Assembly: GCA_023386045.1 (NCBI GenBank)
Contig: JAEWKK010000022.1
Location: 24,268 to 88,267, forward strand
Length of the DNA: 64,000 nucleotides
Source: Bacteroidota bacterium
GTDB lineage: Bacteria; Bacteroidota; Bacteroidia; Chitinophagales; Chitinophagaceae
Reading direction: 5' to 3'
Shown here: positions 33,608 to 44,162 of the stretch, in pieces
Numbering within the stretch: position 1 is the first letter of the stretch
Layout: every line of letters begins with the position of its first letter
Position numbers and translations under genes: made by a program
Notes under the pieces: model-generated
Seen by the model: only the letters and a program-made list of their open reading frames with translations
Told to the model about the DNA's origin: nothing
Databases searched by the model: none

Positions 33608-36600
33608 ATGGAGAAAGTAAAAAAAACCCGGAGCCAGGCGGCAAGAGTCGGAAGGATATTGCTAAAAACAATATTGTTCTTACTCCTGTTTGTTTTATTT
33701 GTTTTTATTCTCTTACTAACACCACCCGTTCAGCGCTTTCTTACAGGAAAGGTTGAAAACTACCTCCAACAAAAATTAAAAACCAGGGTCGAGATCGGCA
33801 GCATCAGCTTTGGGCTTTCAGGCAATATCAACCTTAAGGATTTTTATATTGAAGACAGGAAAAAAGATACGCTCCTTACCGGTGGCATCATTAAAGCACA
33901 CCTGAATTTTCTCCGCCTTTTTTCAAACGAGGTTGAAGTAAAGGACATAGAATTACAAAATGTAACGGCCAGGGTCAATCGCGTACTCCCGGATACGGTT
34001 TTCAATTTCCAGTTCATTGTAGATGCTTTTGCACCAAAATCTGCAGCCAGTATAGATACTACATCTGCGCCGATGAAATTAAACATCAGCGATGCCACTA
34101 TGGAGAACATCCGACTTTATTTTACGGATGTTATCACTGGAAATGATCTCTATGCAAGAATCGGCAACCTTTCCATTACCGTGGATACGCTTGATACTGA
34201 AAGCCAGCATTATGATATTCCATCCCTGATTGCCCGGAATGTGCAGGCAACCATTAAGCAATCCAAACCACTGGTTACACCGGAACCAGTTTCAAAAGAC
34301 ATTGCAGAAGCCCTCACTCCCAGCCCACTGCGTTTAAGCATCGGTTCAGTAGACCTGAGCAGGATCGCTTTGAAGTATGATAATGATGTTTCCGCTTTTT
34401 ATACCGATATCAATATCGGCCAGTTGAAAGCAACTCAAAGAGTACTTAATCTCCAAAACAACCAGATTTGGCTGGATCAACTCAATCTGGATAATTCAAA
34501 GGTCGCCATTAGACTGGGGAAAAAAGAAGCTGCCAAAATAGTGGAGGCAGAAATTGAAAAAGAAGTGGAAGTCCAGAAAAAAGCAGGATGGGATTTCCGG
34601 ATCACAAATGTCTCACTTAACAATAACCGCCTGCAGTTTGATAACGACAATAAACCAGAAACCGCGTATGGAATGGATTACGCACATTTACTGGGAGAAG
34701 AGCTTACACTTCATGTAGAGAACTTTGTATTGAACAATGATTCTATCGGTGGCAACATCACAAAGGGACAGTTCAAAGAAAAAAGTGGATTCGAACTCGA
34801 AGAGCTGAATGGAGAAGTTTTATACGCTTACAATCAGTCTTACCTCAAAGACCTCTATATCAAAACTCCCGGTAGTGAGATCAAAAGAAACGCTCTTCTC
34901 ACTTATAGTTCTTATGAAGCCCTGGCCAATGATTTTGAAAAAACGGTTCTTGACCTTGAATTGGTAGACAGCAGGGTCCAGGTGAAGGATATTCTTGCAT
35001 TCGCACCACAGCTTCGAAGGAATGCCGCTTTTGCAGATCCTGAAGACATCTGGTATCTTGATGTGGTAGGCAGTGGCACGCTTGACCGCCTCAGACTGGA
35101 TCATCTTCAGTTCGATGGTCTCAGGAATACACAGATCGATGCAAGGGGAACACTGACAGGTCTTTCTAATCCGCAAAGAGCAGGTGGTGATTTTGTGATT
35201 AACCGGCTTCATACCACACAAACTGATATTGCTTTGTTTACAGGGCAGCGGTTATCAAATTCACAGATCAATCTGCCGGAATCTTTTGATGTAAGCGGAA
35301 CCATCACTGGTAATTCAGGTGTGCTGAATACAAATCTTGACATCAACTCTTCCTCCGGCTTTGTAGCTGTTTCTGGCAGATTCAGCAATCTTACAAGTCC
35401 TTCCGCAATCAGCTATAATACCAATATCCGCACAAGAGGATTAAAGTTGGGGAGCATCATCAGGCAACCGGGTCAATTTGGATCGGTCACTGGCACCATG
35501 AATTTGAATGGCAGCGGACTTACACCAACTTCTATGAACACAAGATTTTCCGGGAACCTGAACAGCTTTGGCTACAATCGTTATCAATACCGGAATATCA
35601 AAGTAAAAGGAACATTGAAAAAAACCTTATTCAATATTGACGCTGATGTTCACGATCCCAATGCAGATATGAATTTTATTGCCAGTGGAAATTTTTCTTC
35701 CAATCCATCCATCAGGATCAATGGAATGGTGGACAGCCTGAAAACACTTCCACTTCACTTTACAACAGAACCTTTTATATTCCGGGGCAAGGTAGATGGA
35801 ACAGTAGCCAACCTTACAGCCGATAATCCCGATGCTGATGTTCTTATAACAAGAGCGCTACTGGTTTCAGGAAATGAAAGACTTCCACTTGATACCGTGC
35901 AACTGGTTTCTGGCAACAATGAAAACGGCAGCTTCATGCATCTGCGAAGTGATATTGCCAATGCATCCATTGAAGGTCAATACAGGTTGGCTGATCTTGG
36001 TGCCATCATACAATCAAGTATACAACCTTATTTCTCAGTAACTGCACCCTCAAAAACTCCTAATGTAAAACCATATCAATTTAATTTCAACGCGGATGTG
36101 GTTTATTCACCCATATTATCCTCTTTTGTTCCTGGTTTAACCTCCATGGAAACCATACATGCAGAAGGAAGTTTTTCCAGCGAACAGGGAATGAATGCCA
36201 AAGCAAGCACACCCTATCTGCTGTACAATGGAAATGAGTTCAGTAATGTAAACCTGCTCGCTAATACTTCAGATAGCGGACTGAGAGTAACAGGAAACAT
36301 TGCCAGGATCAAAAAAGGAAATTCATTTGATTTGTATAACACCCGCATAGATGCTACAGCACTTCAGAACAAAATAGATTTCAGGGTTGGCATAGATGAC
36401 CAGAATGCAAAAAATAAATACGTTTTGAGCGGACTTCTTAGTCAGCCTTCCCAGGGTGTTTATGCTATTCATTTAAAACCAGACAGTCTGCTGCTCAATT
36501 ATGAAAGATGGACTGTATCACCAGATAACCTGCTCACCATTTCAACCAATAATATCCGCGCCGACAATTTTATTTTAGAGAAGGGCGGACAAAAACTTTC

Positions 36601-38665
36601 ACTTCAAAGCCTTGCAGGAATTGGTACGCAGCCATTGCAGGTAGGTTTCAATGATTTTCGTCTGGCAACCATCACAGGCTTTATCAAATCAGATTCATTG
36701 CTGGTAGATGGGTTGATGAATGGAACAGTTACGTTGAAAAATATTATGCAGCAACCTGTATTTACCAGTGATCTTACCATCAGGGATCTGAGCCTGAAGC
36801 AGGATACGATTGGAAATGTAAACCTACAGGTTAGTTCAGGCAATAATGGGCGATATATCATTAACAGTGCTACCATCACAGGAAGAGGAAATGATGTAAG
36901 TATGTCAGGCTCCTTTGCTCCTGTTGGCAATGATGTGGATCTTGACCTGAATCTGGACATCAGGCAATTGCAATTGAATACCATGGAAGGCGCCATGGCC
37001 AATGTGATCAGCAATGCATCAGGTGCAGTGAATGGCAAAGTGAGGATCAGGGGTACCAGTTCCAACCCTGATATCAAAGGTGACATCAATTTTGACAAAG
37101 CAAGTTTTGCACTTACTGTATTAGGCAGCCAGTTCCGAATTGATAATGAAAAGATATCGGTTTCAGAGAATGGTTTTGTTTTCAACAATTTCACCATTCG
37201 CGATTCAACCAACAACACCCTCACCATTGATGGGAATGTAATGACATCCAACTTCATCAACTATGACCTCAACCTGGATGTAAATGCAAGAAATTTCGAA
37301 GTGCTGAATTCCACCAAGGCACAGCATAAATTATACTATGGTAAGCTGAACATCACTGCTGATGCACATATTGCAGGCACCGAAGTACGCCCTGTAGTAG
37401 ATGGTTCTATAACGGTGAATGATGGCACCAACTTATTTGTTGTAGTGCCCCAGGAGGATGAAGGCATTGTTGAAAGAGAAGGCATCGTTCAGTTCGTGGA
37501 TATGGATGCACCTGAAAATGATACATTGTTCATAAGAGCTTCTGATTCGCTGAACAGGACCAATGTGCTGGGGATGGACATCACTGCAAATATCGAGATC
37601 AAAAAAGAAGCAATTCTGAATGTGATCGTTGATCCGGCCAATGGCGATTTCCTGAATGTTCGCGGTGAAGCTGTACTTTCAGCCGGTGTTGATCCAAGTG
37701 GAAAAATAACACTGGTAGGTAATTATGCTTTGGAAGAAGGTTCCTATCAGATCTCATTCAACTTCCTTCAAAGAAAATTTGATATCGTACCAGGCAGCAC
37801 AATTACCTGGACCGGTGAACCCACAACAGCGCAACTGAATGTATCAGCCATCTACATAGCTAACACCGCACCTTTGGATCTTGTAGGCGACCAGATCTCT
37901 GCACCTACTCTGGCCATCAGGAATACTTACCTGCAAAAACTTCCTTTTGAAGTAAAACTTTCACTCACGGGTGAATTACTGCGACCCATTATTGACTTTG
38001 ACATCTCCTTGCCTGATAATAAAAATTATGGAGTTTCCAATGATATTGTTACAGCAGTACAATCCAAGCTAGACCAGATCAGGCAGGATGAAGGCGAAGT
38101 GAATAAGCAGGTATTTGCCTTATTGCTGCTCGGAAGATTTGTGGGTGAGAACCCATTCAAATCTCAGGGTGAAGGTTTTAGCGCAGGAACCTATGCACGT
38201 CAAAGTGTAAGCAAGCTATTGACAGAACAGTTGAATAACCTTGCCGCCGGGCTGATTGAAGGCGTTGAACTGAATTTTGATGTAACCTCTTCGGAAGATT
38301 ATACAACAGGTGACAGGAGGAACAGGACTGACCTGAATGTAGGACTCAGCAAAAGATTGCTTGATGACCGACTCCGGGTTTCTGTAGGCAGCAACTTCCA
38401 ACTGGAGGGACCGCAAAACAGTAACCAGAGAAGTAATAATCTCGCCAGCAATATTGCAGTTGATTACCAGTTGAGCAAGGATGGCCGTTATCTTCTTCGT
38501 TTTTACAGGCAGAACGAATACCAGGGCATTGTTGATGGATATATCATTGAAACTGGTGTGAGCTTTATTCTCGCAATTGACTTCAATACATTCAGGCAGA
38601 TATTCAACAGAAAAAGACAAAGGGTAACCAGTACAGGAAGTACTCAAAATGGAACAACACAATGA
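33608..38665 (+). CDS. tamB: TamB-like translocation/assembly module protein (DUF490)
   Basis: 1685 aa. One N-terminal membrane helix (residues ~17-42) is followed by an AsmA/TamB-type start (LTGKVENYLQQKLKTRVEIGSISFGLSG) and then more than 1,500 residues of repeated amphipathic beta-strand sequence, the lipid-carrying bridge architecture. The C-terminal DUF490 domain (about 1230-1640) includes VNGKVRIRGTSSNPDIKG and RGEAVLSAGVDPSGKITLVG. It should span the periplasm and move phospholipids or assist outer-membrane protein assembly. Its stop overlaps the tamL start (ATGA), so the two partners are co-translated. Confidence 0.92.
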   Translation: MEKVKKTRSQAARVGRILLKTILFLLLFVLFVFILLLTPPVQRFLTGKVENYLQQKLKTRVEIGSISFGLSGNINLKDFYIEDRKKDTLLTGGIIKAHLNFLRLFSNEVEVKDIELQNVTARVNRVLPDTVFNFQFIVDAFAPKSAASIDTTSAPMKLNISDATMENIRLYFTDVITGNDLYARIGNLSITVDTLDTESQHYDIPSLIARNVQATIKQSKPLVTPEPVSKDIAEALTPSPLRLSIGSVDLSRIALKYDNDVSAFYTDINIGQLKATQRVLNLQNNQIWLDQLNLDNSKVAIRLGKKEAAKIVEAEIEKEVEVQKKAGWDFRITNVSLNNNRLQFDNDNKPETAYGMDYAHLLGEELTLHVENFVLNNDSIGGNITKGQFKEKSGFELEELNGEVLYAYNQSYLKDLYIKTPGSEIKRNALLTYSSYEALANDFEKTVLDLELVDSRVQVKDILAFAPQLRRNAAFADPEDIWYLDVVGSGTLDRLRLDHLQFDGLRNTQIDARGTLTGLSNPQRAGGDFVINRLHTTQTDIALFTGQRLSNSQINLPESFDVSGTITGNSGVLNTNLDINSSSGFVAVSGRFSNLTSPSAISYNTNIRTRGLKLGSIIRQPGQFGSVTGTMNLNGSGLTPTSMNTRFSGNLNSFGYNRYQYRNIKVKGTLKKTLFNIDADVHDPNADMNFIASGNFSSNPSIRINGMVDSLKTLPLHFTTEPFIFRGKVDGTVANLTADNPDADVLITRALLVSGNERLPLDTVQLVSGNNENGSFMHLRSDIANASIEGQYRLADLGAIIQSSIQPYFSVTAPSKTPNVKPYQFNFNADVVYSPILSSFVPGLTSMETIHAEGSFSSEQGMNAKASTPYLLYNGNEFSNVNLLANTSDSGLRVTGNIARIKKGNSFDLYNTRIDATALQNKIDFRVGIDDQNAKNKYVLSGLLSQPSQGVYAIHLKPDSLLLNYERWTVSPDNLLTISTNNIRADNFILEKGGQKLSLQSLAGIGTQPLQVGFNDFRLATITGFIKSDSLLVDGLMNGTVTLKNIMQQPVFTSDLTIRDLSLKQDTIGNVNLQVSSGNNGRYIINSATITGRGNDVSMSGSFAPVGNDVDLDLNLDIRQLQLNTMEGAMANVISNASGAVNGKVRIRGTSSNPDIKGDINFDKASFALTVLGSQFRIDNEKISVSENGFVFNNFTIRDSTNNTLTIDGNVMTSNFINYDLNLDVNARNFEVLNSTKAQHKLYYGKLNITADAHIAGTEVRPVVDGSITVNDGTNLFVVVPQEDEGIVEREGIVQFVDMDAPENDTLFIRASDSLNRTNVLGMDITANIEIKKEAILNVIVDPANGDFLNVRGEAVLSAGVDPSGKITLVGNYALEEGSYQISFNFLQRKFDIVPGSTITWTGEPTTAQLNVSAIYIANTAPLDLVGDQISAPTLAIRNTYLQKLPFEVKLSLTGELLRPIIDFDISLPDNKNYGVSNDIVTAVQSKLDQIRQDEGEVNKQVFALLLLGRFVGENPFKSQGEGFSAGTYARQSVSKLLTEQLNNLAAGLIEGVELNFDVTSSEDYTTGDRRNRTDLNVGLSKRLLDDRLRVSVGSNFQLEGPQNSNQRSNNLASNIAVDYQLSKDGRYLLRFYRQNEYQGIVDGYIIETGVSFILAIDFNTFRQIFNRKRQRVTSTGSTQNGTTQ

Positions 38666-40956
38666 AGCGAAGGACCATTCATTTTTTACTCGTACTTATC
38701 GCATCCTCTGTATGGATGGGTTGCAGCAATACCAGGCACCTGCCCAAAAATGAAAAACTATATACCGGTGCCAGGATAAAAGTTTCGGGGCCTGATCTTA
38801 CCGTAAGAGAAAAAAAAGTATTGCGCAACGACCTTGAAGGATTGACCAGGCCAAGGCCCAACTCTCGCTTTCTTGGCATGCGCATCAAACTCTCCATCTA
38901 CAATCTCTGGCACAATAAAAAACCTAATTCTTTTTTTGGTAAGATCAGGGATAAATATGGAGAACCTCCTGTTTTATTAAGCCAGGTGGATTTGCAGCAA
39001 AACATCAAACTGTTGCAAAACCATATGGAGAATAAGGGATGGTTTCATGCAAAGGTGAGTGGAGACACAACAGTAAGACGCAAAAAAGCAAAAGCTCACT
39101 ATAAGGTTGAAACAGGTGATCAATACATCATTGACAGCATTGGTTTTCCAACTGATTCAAGTGCCTTATCACTGGCTATCGGAGAAACAGTTGCCAATAC
39201 TTTGCTGAAACCCGGAGTTCCTTTTGACCTGGATGTGATCAGAGCCGAAAGAGTACGTATTGATGCCCTGCTCAAGGAAAAAGGATTTTATTATTTCAGT
39301 CCGGAATACCTGCTGCTAAAAACAGACAGCACCATTGGCAACCACAGGCTGAATATGTACCTGACTGTTAAACCCGACATGCCTTCCAATGCGGGCGAGA
39401 TCTACCGCATTAATAATGTTTATATCTACAGCGGTTATAGTTTGAACACTGCACGGATTGATACACTGTTATCACACGGTGAAGTTTTTAAAGGAATGAA
39501 TATTGTTGACCGCCGCAAACGCTTCAAGCCTGTTGTATTTGATGAGAACCTGCAATTCAAAAAAGGTGACGTATACAACAGGACAGATCACAACCAGACG
39601 CTGAGAAGACTGATCAACCTCAATGTCTTCAAGTTTGTTAAGAACAGGTTTGAACCCGTTCCGGATTCTGCCAAACTTGATGCATTTTATTATCTCACGC
39701 CAAAGCCTTCACAAACCTTAAATGCAGAAGTAACAGCCATTACAAGATCAAATAACCTGAACGGATCACAAATTAATTTCAGCTGGCTGCACCGGAATCT
39801 TTTCCGCAATGCTTCACAACTGAACATATCGGCCTATGTTGGTTCTGACATCCAGTTCAGCGGCGCATTAAAAGGATACAACACCTACCGCACCGGTGCA
39901 GAATTAAGCTATGCCATCCCCAGGCTATTGATCCCTTTCCGTGTTTTGCGAACAACAGGTCCCTATGCGCCACGCACCAATATCAGGGTGGGATATGATA
40001 TCCTGAACAGGAGAAAATTATACACTCTCAATTCCTACACTTTTGAATATGGGTACAACTGGAAAAAAAGCATTGTAAAGCAACACGAGCTTTATCCTAT
40101 CAGCATCAGTTATGCGCAACCACTGAATGTTACTGATGATTACAGGAAACTGGAATCGGATTTCCCCGGACTTGAAAGAGCCATCGAACAACAATTCATT
40201 CTGGGTAGCAGGTACCAGTTTACCTTCAACCAGATGGCCCTCGATGTGCCGCCTCCTAATGCATTTTTCCTGAATGCAGCGGTTGATCTTTCCGGAAACA
40301 TAGCAGGTCTTTTATCCGGTGCAAATGTCAAAAAAGGTGATACGGTTAAGATCAGGAATGTTCCTTTTTCACAGTATTATAAAATTGAGCTTGACGGACG
40401 TTATTACCGAAGGGTTGGTTTGAATTCAATATGGGCCAACCGCATCATCCTTGGTTATGGTAACCCTTATGGCAACTCTGTTCAGATACCCTATATCAAA
40501 CAATTTTTTGTTGGCGGCAACAACAGTCTGAGAGGCTTCCGCAGCAGGTCTGTTGGACCTGGAACTTATTATCCGGTTAACGCTACCAATGTATTACCCG
40601 ATCAGACTGGAGATATCAAGCTGGAAATGAATTCTGAATTCAGGCCTCGTATATCAGGTCCTTTGTATGGAGCCATTTTTATTGATGCGGGAAATATTTG
40701 GCTGAAGAATGATTCAACTTATACAGATAAACCTGGCGCGAAATTCACCAGCAAATTCCTCAACCAACTGGCAGTTGATGTGGGAGTTGGTATTCGTTTC
40801 GATATCACGCTTTTCGTGATCCGTCTTGATATTGCTTTCCCTATTCGCAAACCATGGGAAATACCTCCGGGTGTGATCAACCAGATCAACTTCAGGAATC
40901 AGACATGGAGAAGACAGAATATTGTTTATAATCTGGCGATTGGATATCCGTTCTGA
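38662..40956 (+). CDS. tamL: TamL: lipoprotein variant of TamA (BamA/Omp85 family)
   Basis: 764 aa. A lipoprotein signal peptide ends SSVWMGC (Cys near residue 21), the feature that separates Bacteroidota TamL from other TamA proteins. POTRA-like domains cover residues ~30-400 and an Omp85 barrel the remainder; the barrel contains FFVGGNNSLRGFRSRSVGPG with the Omp85 VRGF/Y-like motif (LRGF) and closes with a phenylalanine, usual for outer-membrane barrels (IGYPF). It pairs with TamB encoded immediately upstream with a 4-base overlap. It acts in the outer membrane on protein insertion or lipid transport. Confidence 0.9.
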   Translation: MKRRTIHFLLVLIASSVWMGCSNTRHLPKNEKLYTGARIKVSGPDLTVREKKVLRNDLEGLTRPRPNSRFLGMRIKLSIYNLWHNKKPNSFFGKIRDKYGEPPVLLSQVDLQQNIKLLQNHMENKGWFHAKVSGDTTVRRKKAKAHYKVETGDQYIIDSIGFPTDSSALSLAIGETVANTLLKPGVPFDLDVIRAERVRIDALLKEKGFYYFSPEYLLLKTDSTIGNHRLNMYLTVKPDMPSNAGEIYRINNVYIYSGYSLNTARIDTLLSHGEVFKGMNIVDRRKRFKPVVFDENLQFKKGDVYNRTDHNQTLRRLINLNVFKFVKNRFEPVPDSAKLDAFYYLTPKPSQTLNAEVTAITRSNNLNGSQINFSWLHRNLFRNASQLNISAYVGSDIQFSGALKGYNTYRTGAELSYAIPRLLIPFRVLRTTGPYAPRTNIRVGYDILNRRKLYTLNSYTFEYGYNWKKSIVKQHELYPISISYAQPLNVTDDYRKLESDFPGLERAIEQQFILGSRYQFTFNQMALDVPPPNAFFLNAAVDLSGNIAGLLSGANVKKGDTVKIRNVPFSQYYKIELDGRYYRRVGLNSIWANRIILGYGNPYGNSVQIPYIKQFFVGGNNSLRGFRSRSVGPGTYYPVNATNVLPDQTGDIKLEMNSEFRPRISGPLYGAIFIDAGNIWLKNDSTYTDKPGAKFTSKFLNQLAVDVGVGIRFDITLFVIRLDIAFPIRKPWEIPPGVINQINFRNQTWRRQNIVYNLAIGYPF

Positions 40957-41299
40957 TATGGTGAGTGGTGAATGGTGAGTGGTGAGTTGTGAGGGGTGAG
41001 TGGTGAGGGGTGAATGGTGAGTGGTGAGTAGTGAGTTTTGGTGAGTGGTGAGTAGTGAGTGATGGTGAGTGGTGAGTAGTGAGTGATGGGTGGTGAGTGG
41101 CAGTAATTAAGTTCACGAGCTCAAAAGTTCACAAGTTTACGAGTTAAGATTAAAAGGAGATATCGTGATAATCCACTCACGTCCATAGTCCATGGTCCAT
41201 GAACCCTAAAGCCATTTGCTTCTGCCATTTGCCATATGCTATCTGCCATACGCTATCTGCCATATGCCATCTGTATTTTCATTGATTAAAGTGGTTGCC
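40957..41299. repeat. Gene-free stretch of three adjoining word arrays
   Basis: 40957-41103: about 20 drifting copies of GGTGAGTGGTGA / GGTGAGTAGTGA. 41104-41147: TTCACGAG, TTCACAAG and TTTACGAG, the reverse complements of the CTCGTGAA words at 19.6 kb. 41187-41276: CCATAGTCCATGGTCCATG followed by repeated GCCATATGCTATCT-like 14-mers. It lies between convergent tamL and the E1 gene. The minus-strand ORF through it (TTHHSPLTTHHSP) is a repeat artefact. Confidence 0.88.
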
Positions 41300-43360
41300 T
41301 TAACCATTTAATAGTAATTCCAGGCGCTGTGATACTTTATGGGGGTTGGGAAGCATGGCAGCTTCCAGTCCCATATTAAGTGGTACGGCAGGAAGATCGA
41401 GAGCTCCCAAAACTTCCACAGGTGCATCAAGCCATTGAAAACAGTTTTTAGATATCCTTCCGGCAAGTGCTTCGGCAAAAGAATTATTCTGTTGTTCCTC
41501 TGTAAGCACCAGGCATTTTCCATGTTTTTTAACCGTAGAAAAAACAAGGTGTTCATCCAAAGGAAACAAAGTTCTCAGATCAATGATCTCTACTTTTCCT
41601 TCAAATTTTTTGGCCGCAGCTTTTGCCCAGTAAACACCCATGCCATAGGTGATCACACAAACCGATTCACCATTTTCAATGTAACTATCATCGGCTTTTA
41701 AAACCACAGAACCTTTTCCAAAGGGGAGAATATAATCAGCAGAAGGCTCTGTTGTTTTTGCTTCTTCTGTACCTGGCACCTTGCTCCAGTACAAACCTTT
41801 ATGCTCCAGCATGACTACCGGGTTGGGATCGTGATACGCAGCCTTCATGAGACCCTTCATATCAGCTGCATTCGATGGATAAGCAATCTTGATTCCTTTA
41901 ATGGTGAGCAAGGTGGATTCAACACTTCCGCTATGATAAGGTCCACCACCACCATATGCACCAATAGGCACGCGGATGATGGTTGATACAGGAAATTTTC
42001 CGCAAGAGAGATAAGATGATTTTGAGATCTCTGTAACCAGTTGGTTAAAGCCCGGATAGATATAATCTGCAAATTGAACTTCCACAATGGGTTTCAATCC
42101 CACAGCACTCATGCCCACAGTAGACCCAATGATGTATGCTTCCTGGATGGCTGTATTAAAAACACGGTGTTCACCAAACTGCTCGCCCAATGTTGCTGCT
42201 TCACGAAATACGCCTCCAAGCCTTTTGCCAACATCCTGGCCATACAATACGCATTCTTCGTTTTCTGCCATCAATTCCCGAATGGCAAAAAGCGCAGCAT
42301 CTACCATGATCACTTTTTCTTTTCCTGAAGGATTTCTTTCGCCTTTTTCTTCTGTAACAGGTGTGGGAACAAAAACATGATCCTGAAGTGTTGCAATATC
42401 AGGTTCCGGCGCAGCTACCGCCTTCTCAAAGCTTTGTTTGATTTCTTCTTTTACTTCTTCTTCTATTTCATGCAAATACTCTTCACCAAAATCATCAACT
42501 ATAGACTGCCTGAATTTTGGATAAGGATCATTACAGGCATGTTTGGCAAGATCTTCTTCAGTGCGATAAAATTCTTTTCTTACACCACTTGTATGATGAT
42601 TGAGTAAACAAACCTTCGCGTGCACCAGCCAGGGTTGGCGATGCTCTCTCACATGATTGATCACCATTGACATGGTATCATAACTTGCAAAAAAATCAGT
42701 TCCATCCACGCGTAATTTGTTCAATCCTTTGAAACCTTCTGCGTATTCATAGGCATCCATTGCTCTTCCTTCCGCTGCAGTCACACTAATTCCCCAGTCA
42801 TTATCCTGAACCAGGTAAATGATGGGTAACTTTTTAAGTACGGCAAACTGGAAAGCTTCACTTACCTCACCCTCCGTAACACTCGCATCACCGAGTGAGC
42901 AAATGACAACAGGTTTGTCTGCAACATTTTCTTTGATACGTCCAATGGTTTCAAGGTATTGAATGCCCTGTGCCACACCTGTCGTTGGAATGGCCTGCAT
43001 ACCGGTTGCGCTGCTCTGGTGAATGATCTTTGGTTTGTCTTCAGTCCTTGAGTTAGGATGCGAATAATAACTTCTTCCTCCGGTAAATGGATCATCTGCC
43101 CTGGTGAGCAACTGTAGCATTAGTTCATAAGGTGTCCATCCCATTCCCAGCAGCAAACTCTCATCACGGTAATAAGGACTCACCCAGTCCTGAGGCTTGA
43201 GATGAAAAGCGGTAGCCAGTTGTATGGCTTCATGACCGCGTGAAGTTGAGTGTACATATTTTGTAATAGAGCGGTTGGCTTCATAAGTTTCAGCCATCAG
43301 CTTTACACGATACATCTGCCGGTAGGTATGCAGTAACAGGTTTCGATCCATATAGCTCAC
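41300..43360 (-). CDS. Fused alpha/beta E1 of a 2-oxoacid dehydrogenase (second copy)
   Basis: 686 aa from ATG 43360 (or 683 from 43351). The E1-alpha half has the TPP motif from SLGDASVTEGE (GDAS at 157-160) to QDNDWGIS (185-192). The E1-beta half starts near residue 345 with VLYGQDVGKRLGG, then NTAIQEAYIIG, GAYGGGGPYHSGS, VEIIDLRTLFPLD and a C-terminal TEEQQNNSF. It is about 107 aa shorter than the fused E1 at 14.6 kb and clearly a different clade, so the two probably serve different 2-oxoacids. No E2/E3 is adjacent. Confidence 0.9.
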   Translation of the reverse strand: MSYMDRNLLLHTYRQMYRVKLMAETYEANRSITKYVHSTSRGHEAIQLATAFHLKPQDWVSPYYRDESLLLGMGWTPYELMLQLLTRADDPFTGGRSYYSHPNSRTEDKPKIIHQSSATGMQAIPTTGVAQGIQYLETIGRIKENVADKPVVICSLGDASVTEGEVSEAFQFAVLKKLPIIYLVQDNDWGISVTAAEGRAMDAYEYAEGFKGLNKLRVDGTDFFASYDTMSMVINHVREHRQPWLVHAKVCLLNHHTSGVRKEFYRTEEDLAKHACNDPYPKFRQSIVDDFGEEYLHEIEEEVKEEIKQSFEKAVAAPEPDIATLQDHVFVPTPVTEEKGERNPSGKEKVIMVDAALFAIRELMAENEECVLYGQDVGKRLGGVFREAATLGEQFGEHRVFNTAIQEAYIIGSTVGMSAVGLKPIVEVQFADYIYPGFNQLVTEISKSSYLSCGKFPVSTIIRVPIGAYGGGGPYHSGSVESTLLTIKGIKIAYPSNAADMKGLMKAAYHDPNPVVMLEHKGLYWSKVPGTEEAKTTEPSADYILPFGKGSVVLKADDSYIENGESVCVITYGMGVYWAKAAAKKFEGKVEIIDLRTLFPLDEHLVFSTVKKHGKCLVLTEEQQNNSFAEALAGRISKNCFQWLDAPVEVLGALDLPAVPLNMGLEAAMLPNPHKVSQRLELLLNG

Positions 43361-43521
43361 TTTCTTCAGGAAACTTCATCAGGAGAATATAATGATTCAA
43401 CCCGGTTTCACCAGTTTGCAAAAAAACAACTTATTTACGAGTGAAAGGATAATCGTTTAAGAAGAAAGGAAGCTGAAAAAATCGGAAAGCATCTGACAGA
43501 AATGGAAATTAAAACCCGATG

Positions 43522-43539
43522 CCTCCGCCGAAGCGGAGG
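43522..43539. terminator. GC-rich hairpin after the FAH-family gene
   Basis: A 7-bp stem CCTCCGC / GCGGAGG with a CGAA loop, 12 bases past the FAH gene stop. The T run on the minus strand is weak (GGGTTTTAATTT), so termination is likely but not textbook. Confidence 0.5.
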
Positions 43540-43550
43540 ACAAGGGGCAT

Positions 43551-44162
43551 TTATTTAACGTCCAGTGTTAACAGGCTTTCATTCTCCAGGAAGGCTTCCA
43601 CTTCATCACCCACCACTATTTCACCTACGCCTTTTGGAGTTCCGGTGAAGATGAGGTCTCCGATATTAATGGAGAAAAAATTAGAGATGTAAGAAACGAT
43701 GTAATCAAAATCAAAGATCATGTCGGCAGAATTTCCTTCCTGCACCAGTTCCTTGTTTTTATGAAAAGCGAATTTGATCTCTTTTTTGTTTTTGATATTG
43801 GCCATGGGAACCCATTTGCCAATTACGGCGGAATTATCCCAGGCCTTGGCTTTTTCCCAGGGAAGTCCTTTTTGTTTTAGATCATCCTGTATATCACGTG
43901 CAGTAAAGTCGATGCCGGTAGTGATGGCATCATAATATTTACTGGCGAATTTTTCCTGTATGTATTTACCATTTTTTGAAATGCGCAGCACCAGTTCACA
44001 TTCGTAGTGCAGCTCATTGGTAAATTCGGGATAATAAAAAGGTGTGTGAGGTTGAAGTAAAGCACTCTTTGGCTTCATGAAAATCACTGGTTCGTCTGGT
44101 ACGTCATTTCCAAGCTCTTTGGCATGGTCTGAATAATTACGGCCTACGCAAAAAATTTTCAT
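43551..44162 (-). CDS. Fumarylacetoacetate hydrolase family protein
   Basis: 203 aa, the compact FAHD1/YcgM-like size. The motif CVGRNYSDHAKELG opens the protein; metal-ligand glutamates fall in LHYECELVLRI. ITTGIDFTARDIQDDLKQKGLPWEKAKAWDNSAVIG and the end GDLIFTGTPKGVGEI are family-typical. Members act as acylpyruvate hydrolases or oxaloacetate decarboxylases with Mg2+. It stands apart from pth by 150 bases with no repeat in between. The reaction performed here is not certain. Confidence 0.9.
   Translation of the reverse strand: MKIFCVGRNYSDHAKELGNDVPDEPVIFMKPKSALLQPHTPFYYPEFTNELHYECELVLRISKNGKYIQEKFASKYYDAITTGIDFTARDIQDDLKQKGLPWEKAKAWDNSAVIGKWVPMANIKNKKEIKFAFHKNKELVQEGNSADMIFDFDYIVSYISNFFSINIGDLIFTGTPKGVGEIVVGDEVEAFLENESLLTLDVK

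Noticed and set aside
36604..37260. 218-aa minus-strand ORF in tamB
   Set aside because: Antisense to the beta-repeat region of tamB; low-complexity translation.
40892..41116. Minus-strand ORF with TTHHSPLTTHHSP repeats
   Set aside because: Product of the GGTGAGT array; overlaps the end of tamL on the other strand.
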